This document shows positions 1 to 8,537 of a stretch of 64,000 nucleotides of DNA, piece after piece. The DNA is taken from NCBI GenBank assembly GCA_044352985.1, contig JBILCU010000003.1, positions 1 to 64,000 on the forward strand. Direction: 5' to 3'. The position numbers and the translations under genes are program-made. Source of the DNA: JADJDM01 sp044352985. Its GTDB lineage: Bacteria; Bacteroidota; Bacteroidia; B-17B0; Aurantibacillaceae. Under the pieces are notes generated by a model that made no database searches, was not told the origin of the DNA, and worked only from the letters and a program-made list of their open reading frames with translations. The stretch's first letter is position 1, and each line of letters opens with the position of its first letter.

Positions 1-126
1 TTGAATTTCGTCAATAACACCAAGAACAAAAGGTTTCGTAGTTTCTACAGGTTTCACTTTCGGTTTCTGTCCAAATGCGAAAAACGAAATGAAAGTCAAA
101 GTAAAAAGTATAATATTATTCTTCAT
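1..126 (-). CDS. Partial secreted protein, possible PF00756-type esterase (N-terminus only)
   Basis: The first 42 codons of a minus-strand gene that runs off the left edge of the window. The start is ATG at 126. Residues 1-20 form a signal peptide: two Asn/Lys after Met, then a Phe/Leu/Ile-rich core ending in AFGQ. The mature part begins KPKVKPVETTKPFVLGVIDE. The FVLGVIDEIQ stretch resembles the start of secreted alpha/beta-hydrolase esterases of Bacteroidota, but that is from memory and rests on about ten residues. The catalytic part lies outside the window. It is read in the same direction as the sigma-factor operon at 229-3301, so it could be its last gene. Confidence 0.55.
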   Translation of the reverse strand, partial: MKNNIILFTLTFISFFAFGQKPKVKPVETTKPFVLGVIDEIQ

Positions 127-228
127 TTTTTCTATTTTTTTCTTGTCAGTAGTAGGGTTCGGTACAATGACGCACAACTCCCTGCTAAACCCCTCTAATA
201 TACTAACAAGTCCAAAAAAAATCTCCTA

Positions 229-1470
229 TCAATGCTCCCAAAACACATTCGGGTTATTGGTTTTGTGGAAGATCCATAGCGTATTGCTCTCTTCTCGTTT
301 ATCTTCCTCTTTATGTGGTTCTTGATTAAAATAATCAAGCGGAAGAAGCTCTATGTAGTAGTAGGTTTTACCTCCAGAATTTGTTTCCATATTGTACTCG
401 CTTGATGCTGTACGCTGCAAAATATAGAGGTTTTTAGCCATGTAATTTTCAAGGTAATTCTCTTTTGTTTGCGTCTGCTGATTGTTCCAATTGGCATCTG
501 GATTCAGAATTAGGTGTTTGTCACCGATCAGGTACTCTCGAACTTCTTCAATACTCAATAGTTCTCCTTTTTCATTCATCACATAAGCATCGAAAGTCGG
601 ATCAATCCAAAGCCATTTTTTGAGTGATTCGGAATAAACGGAATTAATAACATGGCAATCATTGTCGATTTTCAGGCTGTCTTTAGGTAAACAGGTAACA
701 ACTCTCGATTTAATGCCCATTGATAAATAACATTCATTCAAAACCAATGCAAGCCCTCGGCAGTTTAATCCTCGATTGTCCTTTTTACAGACATTAATCA
801 TACTCATTGCATTTTTGACCTCCGGATTTCCATTCATTCCATCATGGGGAACTAAATCGTGAATCCAATGCATGAGATTTAAAATTTGTAACACGTCTGA
901 ACCTTGTCCGGCTATGCTATCGAGATTGAATCCTTTGCGCAATGCCACAAGGTTTGGATTATCACTTGCTTGATAACTGAACGCTGGGACTGATCTATTG
1001 TCTGACAAGTTGTATTTGCCTGCTCTTTTGAGAATAGAAAGATAGTCGCCGGTTGACTTCAATTTTTTATTGAGTTCCAGAAATTCTTTCTCGTTTCGGA
1101 TATTGTCTAAGTCGGTATCAAGTTGTACATGTCCGTAATCGTTATAACCAGCATCAATTGCTTTTTTCAAATTGGCTAGAGCAGATTTTTTATCTTTCGA
1201 AATGGAGTATATGCAACTTAGATTATAGTAGATATTGCTCATCAAATAGGATTGCTGTTTTTTCTCATCAACAGATAATTTCTCATATATCAATAGATAA
1301 TCAGACAACAATGCATTGTATGCCTTAACGTCTTTCTTTTCATATGCTGCCTCAAAGTCATCTCCTTTTTGCTGAATAAAGTCATCCATTTTTTGTAATG
1401 GAGTAGTTTGCGCGATGAATTGTTGCATGCTCATAAACAATGCGCAGAGGAGGATTATTTGTTTTTTCAT
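229..1470 (-). CDS. Secreted transglutaminase-like protein with TPR-like N-terminus
   Basis: A 413-residue protein with a signal peptide (residues 1-20, ending QFIAQ). Residues about 60-130 form a helical repeat stretch with the pattern YNLSCIYSISKDKKSALANL, like the short TPR domains of Bacteroidota exoproteins. The C-terminal half has the three parts of a transglutaminase-like papain-fold core: Cys in LNCRGLAL, His in NDCHVINSVYS, and Asp in WLWIDPTFD. It may therefore be a peptidase or amide-processing enzyme in the periplasm; the substrate is unknown. It lies 44 bases after the DUF4097-like gene on the same strand and is probably co-transcribed with the sigma factor. Confidence 0.8.
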   Translation of the reverse strand: MKKQIILLCALFMSMQQFIAQTTPLQKMDDFIQQKGDDFEAAYEKKDVKAYNALLSDYLLIYEKLSVDEKKQQSYLMSNIYYNLSCIYSISKDKKSALANLKKAIDAGYNDYGHVQLDTDLDNIRNEKEFLELNKKLKSTGDYLSILKRAGKYNLSDNRSVPAFSYQASDNPNLVALRKGFNLDSIAGQGSDVLQILNLMHWIHDLVPHDGMNGNPEVKNAMSMINVCKKDNRGLNCRGLALVLNECYLSMGIKSRVVTCLPKDSLKIDNDCHVINSVYSESLKKWLWIDPTFDAYVMNEKGELLSIEEVREYLIGDKHLILNPDANWNNQQTQTKENYLENYMAKNLYILQRTASSEYNMETNSGGKTYYYIELLPLDYFNQEPHKEEDKREESNTLWIFHKTNNPNVFWEH

Positions 1471-1514
1471 TTTTATTTGTTTTAACTATTTACTAATTGG
1501 TTCTTATCGGGAAA

Positions 1515-2786
1515 CTATCGAACTATAACCTTCCCTAAAGAAGTTTCCATTATCACTTTCAATTTTCCATTTCCCAAGATTAATTGACTACCTGATTTCT
1601 TCTTGAGATCTGGTCGATCTACTTTAACTTTACCCAAGCTTGAGCTCAAATCCAAGCTGCAGTCAGAAAGCGTATTACTCAATTGAATATCAATATCTCC
1701 GAGGCTGGTATTAAATGTACTGTTGTCTGAGAGCAAAATATGTTCTCCCTGGATATCTCCTAAAGACGTAACGGAATTTATTTTTCCCGACAAATCATTC
1801 ATTGAAATGTCTCCAAGGTCTGTATTCAAATCGATGTTCCCCGAGACATTTTCAGCAGTAATATCACCAAGTGCTGTGTAAAGTTTTATTGTATTTGCTT
1901 TTAAGCCATTGACATCTATATCACCTAAATCGGAATTCATTTTCACATCAATATTATTCGGAACAATGAATTCTAGTTTGCTGGTTTCAGACAGGATGCT
2001 TACCCCGTTAAAATTCTGATCCTTCTGTTTAACACGAATCGTTAGAACAGAATCCTTCAGCTCGTAACTTAATTCACAATTTCTCCCCTTTTTTTTGGAG
2101 AAGACGCCTTTTGCCTTTAACTTATAGTTGTAGTTCATAGAAATGGATGTCCGTTCACTTCCTTGAATTACAATATCACTTTTGTCCCCTTTAAACACCA
2201 ATGCTTTAACATCATTAAATAAAGTATCTACTTTTAGTGAGTCATTTATAGATTTCCATGTTCTTATTATGTTTTCATTTTTGCTTTTTGCGTAATATTC
2301 ATTTTCCTTATTCATTAAATTAGTATTTGAATTAAGTTCACTCTCGTTTTTTTCTTTTAAAACTGGTATTACAATTTCGCTTTGAAGTTCATTTGTTTTT
2401 GTCGCTTCAATAGGCAAATTTTCGAGTATAACTTTATTGTTTAATGAAGATTTACTATCATTTGTATTCACTTCTTGAATTTCACTCTTATTGTTTTTTT
2501 GTTTAATTGAAGTTTCATTTTTTTCAACTTCGTGTTTTGATATTAAGTGTTGTTTGCCATCTTTCTTTTCATTTTGTAACGAAAACAAAGCAATAACTCC
2601 TATTAAACTAATAGATACAATTGAACTCATAATGATGATTTTTTTTAGTGTTAGTTTTTTAATTGTGTTTACGTTAGTTATTACAGAGCCTGCGTTAATC
2701 CAAGAACTAACCTCAGAAATGCTTGTTGTAGGATGTTCAGTTCTGAGTGTTTCAAATAACTGATTTAATTGATCTACTTCTTTCAT
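1515..2786 (-). CDS. Membrane protein with DUF4097-like repeats, probable sigma-factor partner
   Basis: A 423-residue single-pass protein. Residues 1-48 are cytosolic (MKEVDQLNQLFETLRTEH) and about 50-69 form one membrane helix (MSSIVSISLIGVIALF). A Lys/Asn/Ser-rich linker follows, then a C-terminal domain of short repeats of about 20 residues, each marked by LGDI or LGKV. Seven such marks are visible between about residue 285 and the end. This is the pattern of the DUF4097 'putative adhesin' beta-solenoid. The gene overlaps the sigma factor stop by 4 bases (ATGA), so the two are translationally coupled. Position and topology suggest an anti-sigma or sensor role, but no canonical zinc-binding anti-sigma motif is seen. 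Confidence 0.75.
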   Translation of the reverse strand: MKEVDQLNQLFETLRTEHPTTSISEVSSWINAGSVITNVNTIKKLTLKKIIIMSSIVSISLIGVIALFSLQNEKKDGKQHLISKHEVEKNETSIKQKNNKSEIQEVNTNDSKSSLNNKVILENLPIEATKTNELQSEIVIPVLKEKNESELNSNTNLMNKENEYYAKSKNENIIRTWKSINDSLKVDTLFNDVKALVFKGDKSDIVIQGSERTSISMNYNYKLKAKGVFSKKKGRNCELSYELKDSVLTIRVKQKDQNFNGVSILSETSKLEFIVPNNIDVKMNSDLGDIDVNGLKANTIKLYTALGDITAENVSGNIDLNTDLGDISMNDLSGKINSVTSLGDIQGEHILLSDNSTFNTSLGDIDIQLSNTLSDCSLDLSSSLGKVKVDRPDLKKKSGSQLILGNGKLKVIMETSLGKVIVR

Positions 2787-3301
2787 TTTGCCTGCATTTT
2801 AATTTTTGTAGTCTGGAATAATTCAATTAATTGCTTTCTTCCTCTGAATAAGCGCTGTTTTACAGCGGATTCACTCAAATTTTGTATAATCATTATTTCT
2901 TTGATAGAAAAACCCGAAATTTCAAATAGAATGAGGCATTCCCGAGTTACATCATCTAATTTCTCTAACTGTGCATATAAGTTTTTTATTTCTAGTTGCT
3001 GTTCTATTGATTTTGAGAGATCGCTAATATTTTCTTGTTCATTTGTGAATTTTTCAACGTATTCTGGCTTTTTCTTTTTCCTTTGGTTCGACAAAACCCT
3101 AACTGCAGTTCCAAATAAATAATGAAGAAAAGCATCTTTTGATTTTACTTCATCAAACTTTTCATAAGCTATTATCAACGTATCATGCATTATGTCTTTA
3201 AAATGAAATTCGCCGTACGCACGAGTTTTGCAATAGCGCTCAAACCTTTCATGAATCGGTTCGTACAATTGCATAAATCGTTCTTGTTTACTTTGCGACA
3301 T
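2783..3301 (-). CDS. RNA polymerase ECF-type sigma factor
   Basis: A 172-residue sigma-70 family protein of the extracytoplasmic function class, which directs RNA polymerase to a small regulon. Region 2 covers about residues 12-85 (FKDIMHDTLIIAYEKF, then LHYLFGTAVRVLSNQRKKKK). Region 4 covers about 110-165, with the helix-turn-helix GFSIKEIMIIQNLSESAVKQ followed by RLFRGRKQL. The length is normal for the class. It is the first gene of a likely operon with the membrane DUF4097-like gene (4-base overlap) and the secreted transglutaminase-like gene, which suggests control of a cell-envelope response. The trigger is unknown. Confidence 0.92.
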   Translation of the reverse strand: MSQSKQERFMQLYEPIHERFERYCKTRAYGEFHFKDIMHDTLIIAYEKFDEVKSKDAFLHYLFGTAVRVLSNQRKKKKPEYVEKFTNEQENISDLSKSIEQQLEIKNLYAQLEKLDDVTRECLILFEISGFSIKEIMIIQNLSESAVKQRLFRGRKQLIELFQTTKIKMQAK

Positions 3302-3364
3302 TAATTGGTTTTAAGAGTAAGTGTATTAACTTTTAAAAAAGTTACATGAATTGTAAAATTGTTT

Positions 3365-4231
3365 TTACATTTTCAAAAAATTTTTCTTTTTCAAGGTTCC
3401 GGGTGTTTGCCCAAATTGTTGTTTGAAGGCTTTGGAAAAAGTTGGGGCATCTGGAAATCGATAGCGAATAGCAGTAAATAGAATTTCTTTTCCGCTCAAT
3501 AAGTCCAATTTAGCGAGCTCTAGGCGTTTGCGTTTTTGGTATTGATACGGCGAAATTCCGAAAGCAGATTTAAACACACGAATGAAATGGTATTTTGAGA
3601 TTCCTGTTTGAAGTGCCATTTTTTCCAAGGACAAATTCTCGGTGATATTTTCATCAATGAGCGATTTTGCCTTTAGAATTGCTCTAAAAACCTCTTCATT
3701 CGTTACATTCTTTTTAAAATCCAGTTTAGATAAATGGTCAAAAATAAAACGTTGATCGGTAATAATGGATTCTGCTAAACTGTAAAATAATTCGTTTTGT
3801 TGAAAATTGTTATTGAAATTTCCGGATTTAATTTTTGAGTTAATTTCATTTAACGTATAACCCAAACTAGTGTTTTTTATATTATATCGATTAACAAAAA
3901 ATTGTTCTGATAACAAAAACTCTTTTAAATTGGTACCATTTAAGTCATAAAATTCTGCAACTTCAGAAATAATTTGCGAGGAAATATCAATGCATAATCC
4001 TTGAACTGATTGTTCATGATTAATTTGAACAACGGATTGAGTAAAATCGTTGCCAATGATATAATCTCCTTCTTTTACCTTATATTTTTTATTATTGGCA
4101 TAATAAATTTCTTCGCCTGATGCCACATACTTTATTCCTAATCCTGAAAAAGGACAATCTACTTCCAACTTAACGAAATTAGAAAAGCGAATGGCATTTT
4201 TAAGTTCATCTTTATAGATTGTTTGGTTCAT
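3365..4231 (-). CDS. AraC family transcriptional regulator
   Basis: A 288-residue protein. Its C-terminal third (about 185-288) carries the two helix-turn-helix units of the AraC/XylS family: LSLEKMALQTGISKYHFIRV, then FKSAFGISPYQYQKRKRLEL, and the second unit ending FSKAFKQQFGQTPGTLKKK. The N-terminal part looks like the effector-binding cupin-like region of these regulators, with a GDYIIGNDF turn. The ligand cannot be told. It is separated from the sigma-factor gene by 63 bases and is divergent from ettA, with 212 bases between them, so its own targets cannot be deduced from neighbours. Confidence 0.9.
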   Translation of the reverse strand: MNQTIYKDELKNAIRFSNFVKLEVDCPFSGLGIKYVASGEEIYYANNKKYKVKEGDYIIGNDFTQSVVQINHEQSVQGLCIDISSQIISEVAEFYDLNGTNLKEFLLSEQFFVNRYNIKNTSLGYTLNEINSKIKSGNFNNNFQQNELFYSLAESIITDQRFIFDHLSKLDFKKNVTNEEVFRAILKAKSLIDENITENLSLEKMALQTGISKYHFIRVFKSAFGISPYQYQKRKRLELAKLDLLSGKEILFTAIRYRFPDAPTFSKAFKQQFGQTPGTLKKKNFLKM

Positions 4232-4390
4232 TTAATTTTAAATTAAGAGATTGTTTTGTTGGATGATTAGATTAAGTGATGATTTAATGGTCTCGCAAAT
4301 ATATTTTGCTTTTTAATTTTTATTTAAGTGCATTTTAGTAAATGTCCTAAAAGATTCAATTAGAAATGGAAGTATTCGTTTTTTATCGGG

Positions 4391-4421
4391 TTGCCAATAA
4401 CTTATTAATTTAGTATTTTCG
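4391..4421 (+). promoter_or_regulatory. Bacteroidota-type promoter before ettA
   Basis: TTG at 4391-4393 and TATTTTCG at 4414-4421, 20 bases apart. This matches the Bacteroidota -33 TTG / -7 TAnnTTTG pattern with one mismatch in the -7 element. The ettA start codon lies 22 bases downstream. Assigned from pattern and spacing only. Confidence 0.5.
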
Positions 4422-4443
4422 CAATCCTAAAATTATTCAAATC

Positions 4444-6132
4444 ATGTCAGAAACAGGAAGACAAATCATATTCAGTATGGTGAATGTATCAAAGATTCAT
4501 CCACCGCAAAAACAAGTTTTAAAAGATATTTACATTTCGTTTTACTACGGTGCAAAAATTGGCGTACTTGGTTTAAATGGTTCCGGTAAATCATCTTTGC
4601 TGCGAATCATGGCGGGCATTGATAAAGATTATATTGGAGAAATACATCAGTCGCCGGGTTATTCCATTGGAATGTTGGAGCAGGAGCCAAAATTGGATGA
4701 AAGTAAAACAGTTATAGAAATTGTTCGAGAGGGTGCACAAAAACACGTTGATATTCTGAATGAATACGAAGAGGTGAACAATAAGTTCATGGATGAAGAA
4801 GTCATGAATGATCCTGATAAAATGGATAAACTTATCAACCGTCAGGCGCAATTGCAAGAGTTGATTGATCAACATGATTTATGGAATTTGGATAATCGTT
4901 TGGAAAGAGCTATGGATGCTCTACGTTGCCCAGAAAGTGACACTTCTATTAGCGTATTGTCTGGAGGTGAGCGCAGACGTGTTGCACTTTGCAGATTGTT
5001 ATTACAAGAACCGGATATTCTTTTATTGGATGAGCCAACCAATCACTTGGATGCAGAGAGTGTGGATTGGTTAGAACAACATTTGCGTCAATACAAAGGA
5101 ACTATTATTGCTGTAACCCATGATCGTTATTTCTTAGATAACATTGCAGGTTGGATTTTAGAGTTGGATAGGGGTGAAGGTATTCCATGGAAAGGCAATT
5201 ACAGCAGCTGGTTGGAGCAAAAAGGAAATCGTTTAAAACAAGAAGAGAAAACTGAAAGTAAACGTCAAAAAACATTAGCTCGTGAGTTGGATTGGATTCG
5301 TCAGGGCGTAAAAGGACGTGGTGTGAAACAAAAAGCACGTTTGAATAACTACGAAAAAATGTTGAATGAAGACATAAAAGATAAAGAAGAAAAATTAGAG
5401 ATCTTCATTCCGAACGGGCCACGTTTGGGTAATGAAGTAATTGAGTCTATAAATGTTTCAAAAGGTTTTGGTGATCGTTTATTATATGAAGGATTGAATT
5501 TTAAATTACCACCAGCAGGTATTGTTGGAATTATAGGACCAAATGGTGCTGGTAAAACAACTTTATTCCGAATGATTATGGGAGAACAAACACCATCTAG
5601 CGGTGAATTTAAAGTTGGCCCAACAGTTAAAATTGCATACGTAGATCAAAATCACAAAGAGTTGGATCCGAACAAAACAGTTTACGATGTAATCAGCGGT
5701 GGTTTGGATAATATATTGTTGGGAGGTAAAAACATGAACTCTCGTGCATACATTTCTAAATTCAACTTCAGCGGAAGCGATCAAGGGAAAAAAGTAAGCG
5801 TGTTGTCTGGTGGTGAGCGTAATCGTTTGCATTTAGCCATGGCATTAAAAGAAGAAGGAAATGTATTGCTACTCGATGAGCCAACCAATGATTTGGATGT
5901 AAATACGCTTCGTGCATTGGAAGAAGGTTTGGAAAACTTTGCTGGCTGTGCTGTAATCATCAGTCACGATAGATGGTTCCTGGATCGTGTATGTACACAC
6001 ATTCTTGCATTTGAAGGAGACAGCTCTGTGTATTGGTTTGAAGGTGGTTACACCGAATACGAAGAGAATAGAAAAAAACGTTTAGGTAACATTGAACCAA
6101 AGCGTCCACGCTACAAAAAATTAGCGGTTTAA
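4444..6132 (+). CDS. ettA: Energy-dependent translational throttle protein EttA (ABC-F ATPase)
   Basis: A 562-residue ABC-F protein with two ATPase domains and no membrane part. EttA binds the ribosomal E site and gates entry into elongation according to the ATP/ADP state. Domain 1 has the Walker A GLNGSGKSS (residues 43-51), the signature LSGGERRRVA and the Walker B LLLDEPTNHLD. The linker between domains is basic and helical (KQEEKTESKRQKTLARELDW). Domain 2 has GPNGAGKTT, LSGGERNRLH and LLLDEPTNDLD. The length and the C-terminal GNIEPKRPRYKKL fit EttA (about 555 residues) better than other ABC-F types. It appears to be a single-gene unit, with a promoter before it and a terminator after it. 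Confidence 0.95.
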   Translation: MSETGRQIIFSMVNVSKIHPPQKQVLKDIYISFYYGAKIGVLGLNGSGKSSLLRIMAGIDKDYIGEIHQSPGYSIGMLEQEPKLDESKTVIEIVREGAQKHVDILNEYEEVNNKFMDEEVMNDPDKMDKLINRQAQLQELIDQHDLWNLDNRLERAMDALRCPESDTSISVLSGGERRRVALCRLLLQEPDILLLDEPTNHLDAESVDWLEQHLRQYKGTIIAVTHDRYFLDNIAGWILELDRGEGIPWKGNYSSWLEQKGNRLKQEEKTESKRQKTLARELDWIRQGVKGRGVKQKARLNNYEKMLNEDIKDKEEKLEIFIPNGPRLGNEVIESINVSKGFGDRLLYEGLNFKLPPAGIVGIIGPNGAGKTTLFRMIMGEQTPSSGEFKVGPTVKIAYVDQNHKELDPNKTVYDVISGGLDNILLGGKNMNSRAYISKFNFSGSDQGKKVSVLSGGERNRLHLAMALKEEGNVLLLDEPTNDLDVNTLRALEEGLENFAGCAVIISHDRWFLDRVCTHILAFEGDSSVYWFEGGYTEYEENRKKRLGNIEPKRPRYKKLAV

Positions 6133-6155
6133 TTCTAATTCATAGCAAACTATTG

Positions 6156-6184
6156 AAAGCCCATTGCAAAATGGGCTTTTTTTG
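6156..6184 (+). terminator. Rho-independent terminator after ettA
   Basis: A 10-base perfect stem (AAAGCCCATT with AATGGGCTTT) closed by a GCAA tetraloop and followed by a run of T. It starts 24 bases after the ettA stop. Confidence 0.85.
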
Positions 6185-6252
6185 TAAAAATCATTAACAT
6201 TTTACTGCTAATAACGGTGTATAAAATTATCGATTTGCTATTCATTTATTAT

Positions 6253-6260
6253 TAGATTTG
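6253..6260 (+). promoter_or_regulatory. Probable -7 element before the aminotransferase gene
   Basis: TAGATTTG is an exact match to the Bacteroidota -7 consensus TAnnTTTG and lies 21 bases before the ATG. The nearest TTTG upstream (6234-6237) is only 15 bases away, shorter than usual, so the -33 element is unclear. Confidence 0.4.
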
Positions 6261-6281
6261 TTTCATTATTAAAACAAATTA

Positions 6282-7475
6282 ATGGCGCATTTATCCGATC
6301 GAATTCAATTGCTTTCCGAGTCGCAAACCATTGCAATGGCTCGTAAAAGCAGAGAGCTTCAGGCACAAGGTATTGATATCATCAGTTTAAGTTTAGGTGA
6401 ACCCGATTTTACAACTCCTGATTCAATCAAACAAGCTGCAAAAAAAGCTATAGACGATAATTATACATACTACACTCATGTGTCTGGTTATGTGGAATTA
6501 CGTCAGGCAATTTGCAATAAATTTAAACGCGATAATGGATTGGAATACACACCTGATGAAATTGTTGTTTCTACAGGTGCTAAACAAAGTATTGCAAATG
6601 CAGTGTTGTGTTTAATCAATCCAGGAGATGAAGTGATTGTTCCTTCACCTTTTTGGGTAAGTTATTTAGAACTTTTAAAATTAGCTGAGGCGAAAGCAGT
6701 TGTTATACCAACAACTATTGAAAGTGATTTTAAAATTACCCCTCAGCAATTAGAAGCGAGCATCACATCTAAAACGCGCATGATCATGTTCAGTACTCCG
6801 TGCAACCCAACTGGTTCTGTTTATTCTAAATCAGAATTGGAAGCATTAGCACGAGTTGTAGCAAAATACGATGAGCTTTACATTATGTGCGATGAAATTT
6901 ATGAGCACATTAACTTTGTTGGTGGGCACGAGAGCATGGCACAATTTGATTTTATTAAAGACAGAGTAATTACCATTAATGGTGTTTCAAAAGGGTTTGC
7001 CATGACCGGCTGGAGAGGTGGAATTTTAGCTGCACCAAAATGGATTGCTCAGGCATGTGATAAAATGCAAGGACAATTTACCTCTGCTACTTCAAGCATT
7101 ACACAAAAAGCAATGCATGCAGCTATGGATCTTCCTAAAGAATCCACTCACGAAATGCGTGATGCATTTTTAAGAAGAAGAGATCTGGTACTTTCGTTAT
7201 GCAAAGACATCAAAGGTTTAAAAACAAATTTACCCGAAGGTGCATTTTATGTTTTCCCGGAAGTAAGTTATTTCTTTAGCAAATCACACAACGGAAAAAC
7301 AATTAATAACGGAACAGATTTGTGTATGTATTTGTTGGAAGAAGCCAATGTGTCGATGGTTCCGGGTGCTGCATTTGGTGATGATAATTACATTCGTTTT
7401 TCTTATGCAACATCTGATGATAAATTAATTGAAGCTTTGCGTCGCGTTAAAATTGCGCTCGATAAATTAAGTTAA
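6282..7475 (+). CDS. PLP-dependent aspartate-type aminotransferase (class I)
   Basis: A 397-residue fold-type I aminotransferase. It moves an amino group between aspartate (or a similar amino acid) and a 2-oxo acid, using pyridoxal phosphate. Visible key residues are Asn175 in CNPTG, Asp204 in CDEIYEH, the PLP-binding Lys237 in NGVSKGFAMTGWRGG, and Arg245. The N-terminal SLSLGEPDFTTPDSI is typical of the aspartate aminotransferase Igamma subgroup. Some members of this subgroup also act on prephenate, so the exact substrate is open. The heptose kinase gene follows 14 bases later on the same strand. Confidence 0.9.
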   Translation: MAHLSDRIQLLSESQTIAMARKSRELQAQGIDIISLSLGEPDFTTPDSIKQAAKKAIDDNYTYYTHVSGYVELRQAICNKFKRDNGLEYTPDEIVVSTGAKQSIANAVLCLINPGDEVIVPSPFWVSYLELLKLAEAKAVVIPTTIESDFKITPQQLEASITSKTRMIMFSTPCNPTGSVYSKSELEALARVVAKYDELYIMCDEIYEHINFVGGHESMAQFDFIKDRVITINGVSKGFAMTGWRGGILAAPKWIAQACDKMQGQFTSATSSITQKAMHAAMDLPKESTHEMRDAFLRRRDLVLSLCKDIKGLKTNLPEGAFYVFPEVSYFFSKSHNGKTINNGTDLCMYLLEEANVSMVPGAAFGDDNYIRFSYATSDDKLIEALRRVKIALDKLS

Positions 7476-7489
7476 TCCGTTTTTTACTC

Positions 7490-8506
7490 ATGAAGAATTT
7501 TAAAATTAAAAAAGAGTTCATTAAGGAAACCTTTAAATCGTTCAATGATTTGAATGTACTCATCATCGGTGATGTAATGGTAGATTCATACATGTGGGGA
7601 AAGGTAAATCGTATTTCACCTGAGGCGCCAGTGCCTATTGTTGCCATTCAATCAAAAGAGCAACGCTTGGGTGGTGCTGCCAATGTAGCCCTGAATATTC
7701 AAGCTATGGGAGCAAATCCCATTCTTTGTTCAGTAATTGGTGTGGATTATGATGGCCAACATTTTCTTGACTTATTGAAAAAACAAAAATTAAGTCAGAA
7801 AGGAATTTTAAAATCCCGTAACCGAATTACCACCAACAAAACACGTATCATTGGCAATAACCATCAATTGGTACGTGTGGATGAGGAAGTGGAAGAAGAC
7901 ATCACGCCAAATGAAACCGATCAATTATTGCAATTGATTTTATTCATTCTTCAGCACGATAAAATTGATGTGATTATTTTTGAAGATTACAACAAAGGAT
8001 TAATAACTCCTAAATTGATTAAGAGTGTTGTTGAAATGGCTAAAAAAAGAAACATTCCGATTGCAGTTGATCCTAAAAAGAAAAACTTTTCAAGCTACAA
8101 GGGTGTTACCTTATTTAAACCAAATTTAAAAGAGCTAAGAGAAGGTTTAAAATTAGATGCTGAAAATGATAATCTCAAAGAATTGCAGAAAGCAGTAAGT
8201 AGTTTTAGAGTTAAACAAAAAATACACACAGCTTTAATCACCCTTTCTGAAAAAGGAATTTACACCAATTCAAGGTTTTTAAAAGAAATTATACCTGCAC
8301 ACATTCGTAATATTGCTGATGTATCAGGTGCTGGTGACACAGTAATTAGTGTTGCTGCTCTTTGCCTTGCCATGGAGCTACATCCTATACTTACAGCTGC
8401 ATTGTCAAATTTAGCAGGCGGCTTGGTTTGTGAGGAAGTTGGTGTTGTACCCATTAATAAAGCCAAATTGCTAGAAGAAGCATTGCATCTTGAATTTGTA
8501 AAATAA
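7490..8506 (+). CDS. D-glycero-beta-D-manno-heptose-7-phosphate kinase (RfaE domain I)
   Basis: A 338-residue PfkB-family sugar kinase equivalent to the N-terminal half of E. coli HldE. It phosphorylates heptose 7-phosphate at position 1 on the route to ADP-heptose for lipopolysaccharide. Seen: the N-terminal VLIIGDVMVDSYMWG, the RISPEAPVPIV strand typical of RfaE kinases, GGAANVALN, and the catalytic GAGDT near residue 280 with the anion-hole glycines. The adenylyltransferase half is a separate gene at 14947-15438. The start ATG lies 14 bases after the aminotransferase stop. Confidence 0.88.
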   Translation: MKNFKIKKEFIKETFKSFNDLNVLIIGDVMVDSYMWGKVNRISPEAPVPIVAIQSKEQRLGGAANVALNIQAMGANPILCSVIGVDYDGQHFLDLLKKQKLSQKGILKSRNRITTNKTRIIGNNHQLVRVDEEVEEDITPNETDQLLQLILFILQHDKIDVIIFEDYNKGLITPKLIKSVVEMAKKRNIPIAVDPKKKNFSSYKGVTLFKPNLKELREGLKLDAENDNLKELQKAVSSFRVKQKIHTALITLSEKGIYTNSRFLKEIIPAHIRNIADVSGAGDTVISVAALCLAMELHPILTAALSNLAGGLVCEEVGVVPINKAKLLEEALHLEFVK

Positions 8507-8537
8507 AATTAATTATAAATACACAGAACATAACAAC

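Noticed and set aside
1..325. Two plus-strand open frames at the left edge
   Set aside because: They overlap a minus-strand signal-peptide gene start (126-1) and the end of the transglutaminase-like gene, and have no recognisable content.
2769..3122. Plus-strand open frame opposite the sigma factor
   Set aside because: Antisense to the clear ECF sigma factor; the product is a Phe/Ser/Cys-rich shadow.
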